From contig NC_079148.1 of assembly GCF_945859685.1 (NCBI RefSeq), forward strand, positions 30,143,946 to 30,207,945: a stretch of 64,000 nt of DNA. Reading direction: 5' to 3'. Origin of the DNA: Eupeodes corollae (taxonomy: Eukaryota; Arthropoda; Insecta; Diptera; Syrphidae). Made by a program: the position numbers and the translations under genes. The notes below the pieces were generated by a model. That model was not told the origin of the DNA. It worked only from the letters and a program-made list of their open reading frames with translations, and did not search any database. Positions 1-11,715 of the stretch are shown here, one piece after another (position 1 is the first letter of the stretch; every line of letters begins with the position of its first letter).

Positions 1-76
1 CTTGAAACGTCGAGAAATGTCAAAATTTTCAATTTGACAAATCGGACCCATTACAATAACTTCCTATGGGAAGTTA
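1..76 (+). repeat. FAM1 right-end fragment
   Basis: This is the conserved right end of FAM1. It runs from CTTGAAACGTCGAGAAATGT to the near-palindromic terminus AACTTCCTATGGGAAGTT. The same block is found at 14,731-14,806 and 37,777-37,850, and in reverse at 16,858-16,930. The rest of the element lies outside the window on the left. An A/T-rich stretch and a SINE tail follow immediately. Confidence 0.85.
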
Positions 77-77
77 A

Positions 78-335
78 TAAATTGAATAGTGCAACAGTTC
101 GTTGAGAACTAGGGCCTAGTGACTTAAAACTCTCAACCATTCCTGTGTGTGAGTACTGTCGTCAGGGATGGAGGGGACCTACAGTTTTAAGACAAATCCG
201 AAGGGTTAATTTGAGAAAGAACTTTTCATGACAAGAATTACTTTTGGAGAATTTAATTACTCGCAAGAGGCAGTAACCGTGGCCAAACTTGAGATGGCAC
301 AGGCAGAGATTTAAACAAATCGATGACATTTGTCT
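78..335 (-). mobile_element. tRNA-related SINE copy
   Basis: This dispersed repeat is shared with 23,670-23,805, 38,470-38,672 and 55,420-55,690. Read on the minus strand it has a tRNA-like head, with a degenerate box B (GTTTAAATC) followed by CTGCCTGTGCCA, then a body ending in GCGCCACC-like sequence and an (ATTT)n tail. Here the tail is at 77-90 and abuts the FAM1 terminus. Box A is not clear in this copy. The tRNA origin is inferred from the box B block and the TSD seen at another copy. Confidence 0.65.
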
Positions 336-2690
336 TTAAGTTATTTAGTTGAAAAAGTAAAATTTCACATACTGTCTGATTCTGGTTGACATTTTCTTGA
401 AAGTTTAAAAGCAATAACAAAATATTAAAATTAAATATGGCTATTGTATTCATATGTTTTGTATTCGACTTTCGGGATTTCGGAGTTTTAGAATTGCGGG
501 ATTTTTTCCTCTTTTTCAGGATTTTGTGTGTTTCGGGGTTTTTGTTTTCAGAATTATGTCCCCTAGTAGAATATTCACAAAAATTCTACACAAAATTGAT
601 AAAAACTGATGTTCGATTCCAGTGTGTCGAGATTAAATAACTTATTTCATTGTATTTAGAATTTTTTTTTTAACATAAGAAAATTTTCTCAAAACCATGT
701 AATTGGTATTTTTTATAAGATGTCATGCACAACTTTCAAAAAATCCTAATAATATTTTTAAAAATTGGATTTCCACTTAAAATCATTGATATCAAAATAT
801 TGTCTTTAATTTTTAGTTCAAGTGCTCGACTTAAGTTTCGAAAGTCTAACTTAATTGAACTTATCAGCTTGGGTCGTATCTCATATTCTAAGGTTACTAA
901 AACTCCGCTTAAGAAAGATTGTGTCTGTTGTTTTAGGGGTTTTCAAATAAAAACTATTCAAAAATCATCTTAAATTCACATATATTACTCTAATAGCCAA
1001 ATTTAATGAACGGTTTGATATTTCATATATAAGTTGTTTTATAAAATCTTCCAAACATTATACCATACATTTAAGGTTAACTATTACAATATTATAAATT
1101 ACTAGATCCTTAAAGCATATGTCTTGTTACCTTAAACTAAGTATTTCCTCCACTTTACGGTGTTTTAAGCTTCCGCTTTTAAAAAAAAAATGAAATGTCT
1201 CGCTGTCACACTATATCACTTAAAACTGAAATAACACATTACATTTTGTCACTGATATACTTTTGGCACTCTTAATAAAATTTACTTTAATTTTTCTAAG
1301 TATTTAATTTAAATGTGATTAAAATAAAGTAAGATTATTAAATGGTTGTTGAGAAAAATAGGATCTTAATTTAACAGCAACTTTTTTTTAATATCAATTA
1401 CTCGCATTAAAAATTTAAAAAGGATACAATTTTCAAAAATTTCAAATACTATATTTCGACTGTTAACACAAATGACATATCGTTTATATTTCACACTCCT
1501 TGACACAATAACTGTTCTTTATTTAGTTTTGGCACTTGACGCGGTTCATTGTTTTTAAAAATACAATAGGACACCAGAGCCCTTTATGAAAATTATCATC
1601 ACGGTTTGACAACAATTGCGAAACTCACTGACAAATGACAGCTCAACATTCAGCATTTAAATAGAAAATTAACTTTTTATACGTGTATATATGTATCTAT
1701 ATGAGTAGGTATGTATACTCGTTATAAGTTATTTAACCATAAGTTCTGTTTTAATTAAAATTTAAATATGATAGCTGTATGAATACATTGCCAAGAGGTT
1801 TAAATGAAAAATAAAAAAGAACATTCATATCGTATATCATAACTATTTGCCTTAAGTCCTTTGTCGCATTGTTTTTTGTCGGTCTTGGTACATTCTCTTG
1901 AGCATATACTCAAGGGATTCAGTCACATTCAATCATGGTTAAGTCAAAAGAAACAAAGAAATAGTGTTAAGAATTTTTAAAAATATTTCTTATTCTTTTA
2001 GGGAATGTGACTAAAGATAATTTTAATTGAAACTTTAAAATATCCAATTTTTATAAAGTTATTTAAATTAAGTTTAAGTTGTAGACTTTATGGAGGAACT
2101 TTAAAGGAAAGTTAATGAAAGAATTTGGAAAATATTGAAGGAGTTTTGAATAAATTCAGGGACGTCTAAGAATCTATTTTTAAAGATTCATGTATGTGAA
2201 TATAAAATGAAATAATCATTGAAATTTCTAAGAAATCAACAAATTAAAAAAAAGAATGTTATAGAATGTAAAGGTCAGTGCCGGCCCATTTCTATCAATT
2301 GTTTCATATGCGCAGAATTGATTAGTTTCAGGTTTCTGTTTATTAATACTAATTTAAACTTGTTACATTCTGGTAATGTCTTAACAAAATTCTTAACGAA
2401 CGACGTTATTCTGTATATCATTACGTAAATACCCCATTGAAAAAAATAAACAATTCAATTTAAGTTAAAGAAGACTTTACTCATATTGTGAAAACAATAT
2501 TAATTAATAACTCTGAACAGAAATGAGAATTTACTTAAAATAAAATAGATCTACTTTATCAATTTATTATTTTGCATCTGCGACACAGTATTATGTAAAT
2601 TAAAAAAGCTAATTGCAGTGTGGCGAAAACTGCTGTTTTATTTTGCATAGTCCGTGTTTTGGTCAGATGTCACTTTTGAAGACCATCTTT
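336..2690. other. AT-rich sequence without recognised features
   Basis: The open frames in this stretch are short, low-complexity and without recognisable domains. No RNA gene, TIR pair or long tandem array was seen. It is probably intergenic or intronic. Confidence 0.5.
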
Positions 2691-2694
2691 TGAT

Positions 2695-3065
2695 AACTAG
2701 GTTAAGTTAGGTTAAAGTGGCTGTTCGGGATATAGTGGGACACACTTGGTCCAGTCTTGTATTGTATTGGCCCATTGTAATACCACGTGAATCTCGAGGT
2801 TTTCTCTAAGCTCAATGAAACGTAAAAGACTAATTTACTCGTATATAATACTCGTATGATTGAGATCGTTTAGATTTGCTTTTTTTAGCTAGAGCAGGTT
2901 ATAAAAGGAGGATGGGAATTGAGAATACGCAACCAGCTACGTAGGACAACGATTATCGAGCTTATATGCGTTCTGCTTTGAGAAAGCAAGCACCTTGAGT
3001 ACTTTAAACCTATTGTAGGCCGGATGTTTTCCCTGACCTGACTTTATTCTACCTGATGTTTGCTT
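2695..3065 (-). repeat. possible retroelement 3'-end fragment
   Basis: This block is less AT-rich than its surroundings. It begins with GGTTAAGTTAGGTTAAAGTGG, whose complement resembles the (TAACC)n-like tails of some fly non-LTR elements, and it has no open frame. It looks like a short piece of an interspersed repeat in antisense orientation. No second copy lies in this window, so the assignment rests on composition and the tail-like motif only. Confidence 0.25.
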
Positions 3066-3639
3066 CTTTATAGCCTTATAGTGATGGGTTTGCCAGCATT
3101 ATACAAACGTGTACTGTACCATTTTTGTACCATAAACTGTTGTTTCATCTCCATTATAAATGATCGGCAGTCATGGACCGTTATAAAGTTTGTTGAGATC
3201 AGAATCCAAATTTTAGATGCCAGACTATATGAGAAGATATGTATTCACGTACAAGAGTTCCCTTATTGTCATAAGTTCCGCCTGGAGACTTTATTTTAGT
3301 TGGTGAGAGTACACACCTTCACCAACCGCTTAATTTGACAAGTTAAAACAGCGCCATTACTAAAATTGGAACGATACATGCTTCAACGATGCATTTAAAT
3401 TGTTAAAATTCATTACAAAAATAATAAAAAATCCGCAGATTTTCAAAAAAAGTTTCGTGAAACAATTGGGAAATAAAATCTTTTGATTTGACATCCTTAA
3501 TTTTTGTTTCCATCGAAAATTTTCATAAACAACTTTATTTTAAAACTTTCTTTTCACAATTAAATACACTTCCACTGATGTCTCTAACAAAATATTCGTT
3601 TTCAAAATAAAGAGTTTTTCAATTGGATTGGGTAGATTT

Positions 3640-4715
3640 TGGCGCCCCGTTGCGACCATTTTGTTTTGGTGACATCCGTTAAATCTTCAGTTGTTTATGC
3701 CAAATCATTATGGCAAGTTACACGATTAAACATCACGTTCAAATGATAAAACTTTATTATCAAAATGAGTGTTCATTAACGCAAACGTTTCGAGGATTGC
3801 ACCAATTTACGGTAGACGTGGTGGCTATTCACAGTCGACTCTCAAACGTTTGGTGGCCAAATTTCAGACAACCAGCCAACACCTGTACGTTCAATTAACG
3901 CAAGATCCTTGAGAACGTCGCCGCGGTCCGTGAAGGTGTACAGCAGAACCTGAGGCAGTTTATTCCTCGGCATGCAAAAGAACTCGGTCTTTCGCAGGGC
4001 CTTCACCCATACAAGACCCAGGAGCTTAAAGTTTATTTCCATAGACAAGGCCGTTTGTTCGCTGACCAAGCTTCGAATCCTTTGGAAGAGGACTCCAATT
4101 TTGGAAGACAAATCATAGTAATGAGGCGCATTTTGGGATGAATGGCTGTACTAGCAAGCAAAGTTCCCGTCTATGATGGGCCGACACCAACGAACACGCG
4201 GGTCTCCAGGCGATAGTGCATCCTCAAAAAGTTAACATTTGGTGTGGATTTTGGACCGGCGCGGCGGCGGCGTAATTGGTCCTTAGTTCTTTGAAAACGT
4301 TGTTAGTGAGGTGGTCACCTTCAACAGCGAGCGCTACATAATAATGATAATTAATTTATTATGGTCCAAATTGAACCATATGGACCTAGACGACATGTGC
4401 TTTGAGCAGGATGGCACTACGAGTCACACAGCAAACTCCACAATTTACATTTTGCATGAATGATTTGCGATTTGACCCCGCTAGACTTTTTCCTGTGAAG
4501 TTTCTTGAGGTCGCAGGTCTATGCAAATAAACCACAATCGCCCGATGCCCTAAAAGTGAACACAACACAGGCCAACGCTCAAATTTAGACGGATCTATGC
4601 GGAAGAGTCATTGAAAATTGGACCACTTCGATCTGTTCTACCGTAAGAGGCCTTTTGAATTATGTCACATTCCACACTTTATGGAATACATGCGCCTTTC
4701 AAATAAAAATATAAT
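3640..4715 (+). pseudogene. Tc1/mariner (IS630-type, DDE_3) transposase relic
   Basis: This is a relic of a cut-and-paste transposase that would bind its own TIRs and move the element. Frame-by-frame reading shows the usual order of the family. An N-terminal helix-turn-helix block starts at 3,710 (YTIKHHVQMIKLYYQNE). A second HTH-like block follows (ENVAAVREGVQQN, 3,907-3,945). Next comes a block matching LGLHPYK near 4,000, a degraded catalytic core, and a terminal block around 4,460-4,570 matching LTPLDFFL and VYANKPQ. The frame changes repeatedly and stops are common, so the protein is not made. The catalytic acidic residues cannot be confirmed. Clear TIRs were not found. The identification as a Tc1/mariner relative is firm; the subclade is not. 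Confidence 0.8.
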
Positions 4716-6076
4716 TTTGTTAATACCACACTCACAGCTTGTTTTATTGAATTTCAACATCAACCATGGTATTATTTTTAAAATAACAGCAATCTTTGAA
4801 AAAGAAATAGAAAATTTAAGTAGTAATTTATTCATAAATATTAAATATTCTCTATTAATCAAGCAATCTTCTAAGTTCTTACAACTCAACAAATTTATCA
4901 AATCTTTTTTTAAATGGAGTAAAACAACATAAATAATTTTGTTTTACAACACCTACAAATTTATTTTGTTTTTAATGGAAATAAATTAAAATTTTCTGAT
5001 TTAAAACAGAATAATATTCTTATTTGATCACAACACTTGTTCATTTTCTAAGTAATACAATTTTTGTTTGTTGATCAAATAATTTATTATGTAGGATTCA
5101 AAACGATACAAAACATTATCTTCCAATATATTATTAGTCTCAGTTAGTAGAGGAGAATGAATACTTCAATGATTCAATTAAATTTATTAATTGTTTATTT
5201 ATATTTCGACTACATTTTGTGGTTTAGTGTATTAATGCTTTTTTCACTTTTTAACAAATGAGTGTGATTAATATTTGCGTGAAATATTCGTAATTTGAAA
5301 GTGGGTTTATAATTTCCGATTGCAATCAATAAGGTAAATAGTAAGTACAAAATTGATAGTAATAACTCAAATTACTTAAATCATCTGAATTCTTATTTGT
5401 CATTTTGATTTTGAATTAACTTTAACTAAACGCAGCTAAAACAGTTTACAAACGAACCTTTTTTTGACATTTATAAATATCAAAGTGTCATTAAATAAAA
5501 AATTGGATGGCGCAACAGTCCGTTGAAATCAAAGTGTCATTATCAAATCAAAGTGTCATTATTCTACTAAAATATGGCGTACAAAATTAAAGTAGGCATT
5601 TTGTAATTTAAATTTCAATAAAATGTTAAAAAGATAGTACGATGCTAAATTATTATAAACAGATGAGATTTGTACTAAAAATTCTTGAATGTTATACTGA
5701 ATTGTTTAAAAAGTTACGCTACTAAAGAGACTTTGCATGATTTCCAAAATATTGCAATTCTTATAAATATAGTTCGGTAATTCTTTTAAAAAAGAAGAAT
5801 GTTTTAATAATCATCTAAATTTGGTGATAAGAAAGATTTCAAAATGATTAAGGTACATGCACATTACAGTTCTTGTTATTTTTAGAATTATTTTTGCAAT
5901 CAAATTAAAAAAGAAAATTGCACATGGAGTAGGAAGCATATTCTTATATGGTGCTGAACTATTCAGTTCTTAATTGTTTAACACGAATCAAACTTTCTCA
6001 CTTGCACTTCATAAGAAACATCGAAACACCATTTGCATTTTAGAAAGTGCTGTCAAACTTAATCATTTTTAAATCT
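4716..6076. other. AT-rich sequence without genes
   Basis: No coding domain was seen. It contains one short SINE tail remnant near 5,505 and a local duplication of the phrase ATCAAAGTGTCATT (about 5,477-5,565). Confidence 0.45.
5503..5530 (-). repeat. SINE tail remnant
   Basis: The string TGGCGCAACAGTCCGTTGA, preceded by an A-rich run, matches the tail-proximal end of the SINE at 23,690 and 38,650. Only about 25 bp remain, so this is a very short fragment. Confidence 0.5.
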
Positions 6077-6520
6077 TCTTTTGCGGTGGAAACACCAAAA
6101 AGATTTAATTAATCTAAACTGAGATACACCTTTGGTGGAAACATAGCAAAACTTAACTATCTTTTCTATTGTTTTCTCTTAGAAAATAAGCCCAGTTAGT
6201 CCATTTTCATCAACAGAACTAAATAATATCAACACTAATAGATTGATTTTTTTCCCCAATGGAAAACACATGATTCCAAATGCACAACTACTTAACGAAC
6301 ACAGCCATCAAGATACAAATGCAATACCAACCGTACTAACATTTGAGAACGAAATCATCACATAAGATCCATTCGAGAGTCGTATAAATGTCAAAAACCC
6401 ATCGATAGTAAGATTCTACTTTAACTGTTATCGGTAGCATTCATACTACGGATATTGTTTTTGTTATTTGTGTAAAATCCTACTATACTATTAATAGATT
6501 TTCCAACAAAACACGGGTAT
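6077..6520 (-). repeat. FAM2 element, truncated copy
   Basis: This is the reverse complement of the blocks at 12,346-12,790 and 21,867-22,275. Shared phrases include GGATCTTATGTGATTTCGTT and GTGAAAATGGACTAACTGGG read on the minus strand. The terminal TACCCGTGTTTTGTTGG is present, complemented, at 6,503-6,519. The other terminus is missing. There is no coding potential. Confidence 0.8.
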
Positions 6521-6524
6521 TAAA

Positions 6525-6765
6525 AGGACTTTGTGTACCTTTAATATGCCAAAGACACAGTGTGAGCTTTAGGTGTTGGTGTATATTGATTTTGAATTAC
6601 TGAACATTGCAATAATAGGGAAAGATAGGGCATGGCAAGGCATTCCACATTCGCGTAGTACGGCTAACAAATGAATCTCTGTACTTCATATTACGGCCGA
6701 AGTTGGGCTCAATGGTAAACAAATGGGCATTCCTAGAAGCACGGGTATTACGTTTGCATTATTTA
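6525..6765 (-). pseudogene. non-LTR retrotransposon 3' fragment
   Basis: The reverse complement of this stretch matches the C-terminal coding tail of the reverse transcriptases at 10,128-10,300 and 32,731-32,900. All share GAGCCCAACTTCGG-like sequence and CGTACTACGCGAATGTGGAA. The translated tail resembles the terminal segment RTTRMWNAL of those elements. It is 5' truncated to about 240 bp and abuts a FAM2 terminus. It shows that this LINE family has at least three copies in the window. Confidence 0.75.
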
Positions 6766-9496
6766 TTTCAATTTGCGATTTTTTAGTAGTTTATACCTTT
6801 GTTTGTAAGATAAAAACTTTCTTAAATAATAATAAACTAGCTATTAAGTCGTTACGTCTACAATCCTCAATTTACCAAAGGCTCAAACCACAAGAGTAAA
6901 AGTCTTTCTGATTCTGTTGAATAAGAAAACCTAAGGATATTACTACTTCCTACTACCTTCGGAATGACTATCAATCAATACTGACACTTCCCGCTTTTTA
7001 TATAGGAACCTAGGCACAGGATGCACAAGCAATTAACAGTAATAAAGCAACTAGAACTCTCTCTCTGTGGCGTGGTGGTTGGTGGTGTGTTGGCCTTTAG
7101 ATGACAGTCAATTTATACTAACCACATTCGACATACAGAGAAACAAACATTTCTAATCAGTGTTACAGATAGTTAAACCATTTTTCTCACTGATTTTAAT
7201 TTAATGATTTATGGGTTTTAATTTAACTTACTCATTGCTGTTTTTCTTTTTTTTTTGAGAAGGACAAATTCTCCTTCTTCAAAGATGAAGAAATGAGAAA
7301 AAAAACTGAATTCAAGGATTCAGAAGAATTTTCGAAAATAGCAATGGAAAGGTAAGAAAAATCAATAAAATGTCTTCACAATAACACATTCGCCCATCAC
7401 AAATGTCATTATCAGTTGCATAAAAGGTCAAGCAATACTTTGAAGGTGAATAGAAAAATAAGAACTATGAACATTTATCTTTCAGAAAATTAAAAAATAA
7501 AAGTATTATGAATTCGTTAACTTTCTGCGAAAAGAAATGTTATTCGCAAGTTCCATACTCAACAAGCTGGACATACAAATAAGCCTAATGGTCTCAGATA
7601 GAATTAAATCTTATAATTATGAATTCAATGAATACGTACTTGAGAGAATGTTGTCACTTTAAAACTCTAAATTAAGCTAATAGCGTATATAATTAGAAAA
7701 TCTCCATTACCTTGAATTAGAAAAATATTTATTTTTAACGGTAATTTATGTTTCCTAATAAATTGTGTGAGGTCATTAGAGGAAATTTTATTTAATATAA
7801 CAGAGTCCACATAAAAAAGCTCATATAACAAGACCATTACGTCGAGTCGTCCTCATCGTAGTTGTCGTCAACCTACAGAAAACATTGTACCCTACGCAAA
7901 ACGAATAACTATACAATAATCGTCACAAAATTGCTTACCGCTGCTGCTGCTCTATTTCATTCTATGCTTAAATTTAAATGTGCACTTGTGCAGTGATGCC
8001 AATTAAAAACTCGTTAAGTCACACAGTGGGGCCAAGGTTTCCGTTTTCAAGACATTAAATAGTTCAAAACACTTAAATTAATTGAGCTTAAGTAATAATT
8101 GTTGCATATATGCCAACGTAGTTTAACTAAATATGACTCGTATGTAAACTTGACATTTTTAACAATGAATTTTTCAAAGTGTTGACATTTTAAACAATGC
8201 GTATTCAAAATTACAACAAGTAACTCACAGTGAGTAGAATAAATTATGCTACTTCGTAAATTACTCACTTTTCTACTCACTGTAAACGAGTTTACTTCAA
8301 AAAAGAGCTACTTGGCCAGCTTATAAGTGTTGGTAACTCATAGTCAAATAATTGCTAAAGTAGCATGAAAGTTGATAAAATGACTAGCAACTTTTTCCTT
8401 TCCAGATACATTTTTATTTACTGGCAAGAAAACTACAGGTACCAATTTTAAAAAATTCCTAATTTTTAAATTTAAAGCAATTTAAAATAAATTATAGATA
8501 CATTAATGACAATTTAATAAATATCTGGCCCCACTGTTTTGACACATACCTCCAATGTATCATTGGCAAGAACAACGATTGTTAAACATTTGCATATAAA
8601 TCAGTATTTTAGGATAAACGCTTGATGTGGAACAATAAAAGCCATTATCTGACACCTCGACATATCGTGTAGGTAGAGTAGTACGTGTAATTAGTCAACA
8701 ATTAACTCATCATCATCATTGTAAGGGTAATAAGGCCAAACCGTACGTTGTTGTTCGTATGGTGTTGCATTGTCACACCATTGCAAATTCAATTTTAAAT
8801 CAAAGTTGAACTTATAAACAGATTAAATAAGGATAACAAAACATTTTATTGGTGAACATTTAAATGCACAACTTGCTCTCTTTTATTCCTTTAACATTGC
8901 TTTAGATTAAGGGTCTTTTTATCAACCAACATTTTAGTCACCTTTTTTCGTATTTATTTTCCAGAAAGAAAAATTAAATACAAAGAACGATTTCAGTTAT
9001 TACTTAAATTCACTAAAAAAAACATTTAAATTTGAACTACGGACTTCTAATTAAATTTGAATGAAAGTGTTGTTCCATTAATATTTTTTTTTTGGTTATA
9101 CTTGGTTTTATATTTTAAATTTTATGTTTAAAAAATAAATATGTAATGTAATATGGAATTCAATTAAATAAATATATTTTTTATAAGTTTTCTTAAATAG
9201 ATCTACGAAGTTGATATATCTTTTATTTATTTTGTTTTATTCATATATTTATTTAATTTGCAGTAATTTAACACTTAAAGATACAATATCTTACAAAATA
9301 GCGCAAGTATAGAAATATTTTAAAGGAATAATTTGATATTTTACTATAACTGTACATGAAAAATAAAAGGGTTTTAGGATACATCAGGAGAGTTTTAAAT
9401 TTTTTGAAGTAATACAACTCAAAAAGAAAAGTACAAATATTAAATGCATAGTTTATTTCATTGAATAAAATAAGAATTAAATGTACGGCAATTATA
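6766..9496. other. AT-rich sequence, mostly unassigned
   Basis: No domain-bearing frame was seen apart from the candidate terminal exon at 7,837-7,872. A box-A-like phrase (GTGGCGTGGTGGTTGG) at about 7,068 may be a remnant of a SINE head but has no box B. Confidence 0.4.
7837..7872 (-). CDS. candidate terminal exon of a host gene (weak)
   Basis: On the minus strand a good acceptor (TGTTTTCTGTAG) is followed by 11 sense codons and a stop. They encode VDDNYDEDDST, a strongly acidic C-terminus. A GTAAGC donor-like site lies about 65 bases upstream, but the frame before it is closed by a nearby stop, so that pairing does not give a convincing upstream exon. The identity is unknown. If it is real, parts of the surrounding DNA may be intronic. 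It could equally be chance, because 36 bases carry little information. Confidence 0.25.
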   Translation of the reverse strand, partial: VDDNYDEDDST

Positions 9497-10400
9497 ATTT
9501 TCAATATTCATAATGATCTTTTGTCTGAAACTTCTAACCCACTACATTGTTTTGCTGATGACAGTACCCTCACCTTTTCATACTCGTTTTTAGATTCTCA
9601 TCCTTCGGATGTGGACTACCAACGGCAGCGTATGATAAGCTCATTTTATTCTGATCTTGACAGCATTGTTCGAAGGGGATTCATAAACCGTGTAGAATTT
9701 AATGCTTCGAAAACTCAATGCTGTCTACTGTCACAAAAGCGTAACCCTCCCCCAATGCGATCACATATTTGACATCACCAAAAATGCTGCTAAGTGTTTA
9801 GGATTTCTCCGACAACGCAAGAAGTTTTTTACCCCTTCTGATCTGGCTATAATTTACAAAGCTTTTATTCGTCCTAAACTCGAATATAGCTCTCTCATAT
9901 TTGAGCTGGAGCCCCAATAACTTACCTGAGTCTTCTGGATAGAATTGAAAGAAGAGCTCTAAAAATGATAGGTGATCGTTCTCTCTCCAAGACATTTGCT
10001 TTTCTCCAACACAGCCGCAAGGTCTCATATCTGTCATTGTTTTATCGTTATTTTTATAAACAATGCTCTAGCGAAATAGCCAGTTGCATTCCTCCCCTTA
10101 AACAATTCAACAGTAATACCCGTACTGCTAAGAATGCCCATCAGTTTACCCTTGAGCCCAATTTCGGACGTACTGTTAAGTACAGAGATTCTTTCCTTAG
10201 CCGCACTACGCGAATGTGGAATGCGTTACCTGACTCAATTGTTCCCACTCATTACAATATGCAGACATTCAAAACCAATGTACATCGGTTTCTCCGTTCT
10301 AATCCTATCCTCCTTTCCGAATCGCTTGCACTGTGTTTAATCATTATAAGGGTATTCATATCCCCTTTAGTGCGTGCTCAATATAAAAAAAAATTGAAAA
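9497..10400 (+). pseudogene. 5'-truncated non-LTR retrotransposon reverse transcriptase
   Basis: This is the C-terminal half of a LINE reverse transcriptase, the enzyme that copies element RNA at a nicked target. The palm motif FADD is at 9,551-9,562 and keeps both catalytic aspartates. A thumb-like region follows (AKCLGFLRQRKKFF, then LAIIYKAFIRPKLEYSS). The C-terminal tail is RTVKYRDSFLSRTTRMWNAL near 10,180. The reading frame shifts near 9,750 and again near 9,900, so it is dead. Upstream RT motifs and any endonuclease are absent, as is typical of incomplete target-primed reverse transcription. The same 3' end recurs at 6,525-6,765 and 32,725-32,990. The exact clade was not determined. Confidence 0.85.
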
Positions 10401-11399
10401 CAATTTTCACAACAGATAACATTCTGAAAAAAAGCAGAATTTTAAAAAATCAGTTACAATCATACCATCACCATCACTGGTCCTCTAGGTATTGCTTCAG
10501 CGCCATCCTGAACACTGCTTCACACAACTTATCATCCGAAGGATAGGTGGAAGACAGTTTCACAGACGAATAGAGAACACAGAATATTGTCGTTCCGATG
10601 CCAAATAGTTGCGTTGAAATAGTACAAGATCGAGTGTTCTTGTTAAAAGGGCATGAAAAGCCTATTGTAAAGGTTTATTGGTTGATGTGTTTGCAGAATA
10701 CTATGTAGCAACACTATTGTTCTAAACTTAAAGAGATTTTCCATTGTCATTCCATTTATTTGTTTAGATAAGTTATAAATATGGTCATATTTTTCAATCC
10801 GTAACGTATCGCGTAATACTGTCATAAGCAACGTTAAATTTTCTTTTAAGAACAGAATCGCAGTTACTGAAATTTTCGTATCCAAATAACAATATTGATA
10901 GTACTAGATTTGTTTTCAAGAATTATTCTTGTTTTAATCCGTGTAATTGGTTGACTTTTCCATAATAAACTTAAACATTCATAAACATTACCAACAGTGA
11001 ACCTAATGTGATCATTCCAAGAAAGTGTTGTATTAAAAACTGAGCCGATAACAAACGATTAACAAACTTGATCGGTGATTTGTGCAGGAGAAATTGAGGA
11101 AAACACGATCTATTAACAGATGTCTTCGAAATGACTACACACTTTGATTAAGTTGGATTTAAACACAAGCCATTAGTTCGCGACCAGTTCGAAATTCTAT
11201 TTAAATCTTTACTGACCTCACACGCTGCAGTTCCGATTTTGTTCGCAGAAGAGTCTTTAAAGATGTTACAGTTTTTTATTTAATTAATTTTTTTATATAT
11301 AAAATGTGTCCATTTAAGTTTAAAAATATCCTTTGTATGCATTTATTAAGATCTTTTTAATAAACGCTTTATTTTTAATTTTCGTAAAAAAATTATGAC
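10401..11399. other. sequence without recognised features
   Basis: Short open frames only, with no recognised domain or repeat family. Confidence 0.4.
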
Positions 11400-11715
11400 C
11401 TGTTTTTGAAATAGTGAATTTTGAAAAAAAAAAAAATCGATTTATGGCAAAAAAAAATTGTTTCGGGGCTACTGTTATTTTCCGTCTTAAAAAAATTAAA
11501 AACCGCCCAATTTGAATCGTCTAAAATCTTTTTTTCCAAGTTTGAACTCAATCGACCCAATGGTTTGTGCTGTAGGGGCAAGGACAGACATGTGAATGGA
11601 ATCGGACGACCCACTTTCTTCGACTTCTCTACAATCTTAATGTCATGTTTGATTAAAATATTGATTTCAGAATTTGTACGAACACAAAACTTGCCGTATA
11701 GTTCCTAGAAATAAT
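11400..11715 (+). repeat. FAM3 dispersed repeat
   Basis: This degenerate non-coding repeat is shared with 21,170-21,470, 35,560-35,710 and 49,780-50,030. The diagnostic order is ATCGACCCAATGGTTTGTGC, then an AGGGGCRAGGACAGACA-type stretch, then CGACTTCTCTACAATCTTAA and TTTGATTAAAAT. Copies differ at many positions, so the family is old. No TIR or coding capacity was seen. Confidence 0.6.

Noticed and set aside
3710..3898. Functional short gene starting at 3,710
   Set aside because: It is only the N-terminal helix-turn-helix piece of the dead Tc1/mariner transposase.
3842..4111. 89-codon minus-strand frame
   Set aside because: It lies antisense to the Tc1/mariner relic, whose plus-strand translation carries family motifs.
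7060..7120. tRNA or SINE head suggested by GTGGCGTGGTGGTTGG
   Set aside because: It resembles a box A, but no box B and no cloverleaf-like pairing follow, so it was not annotated.
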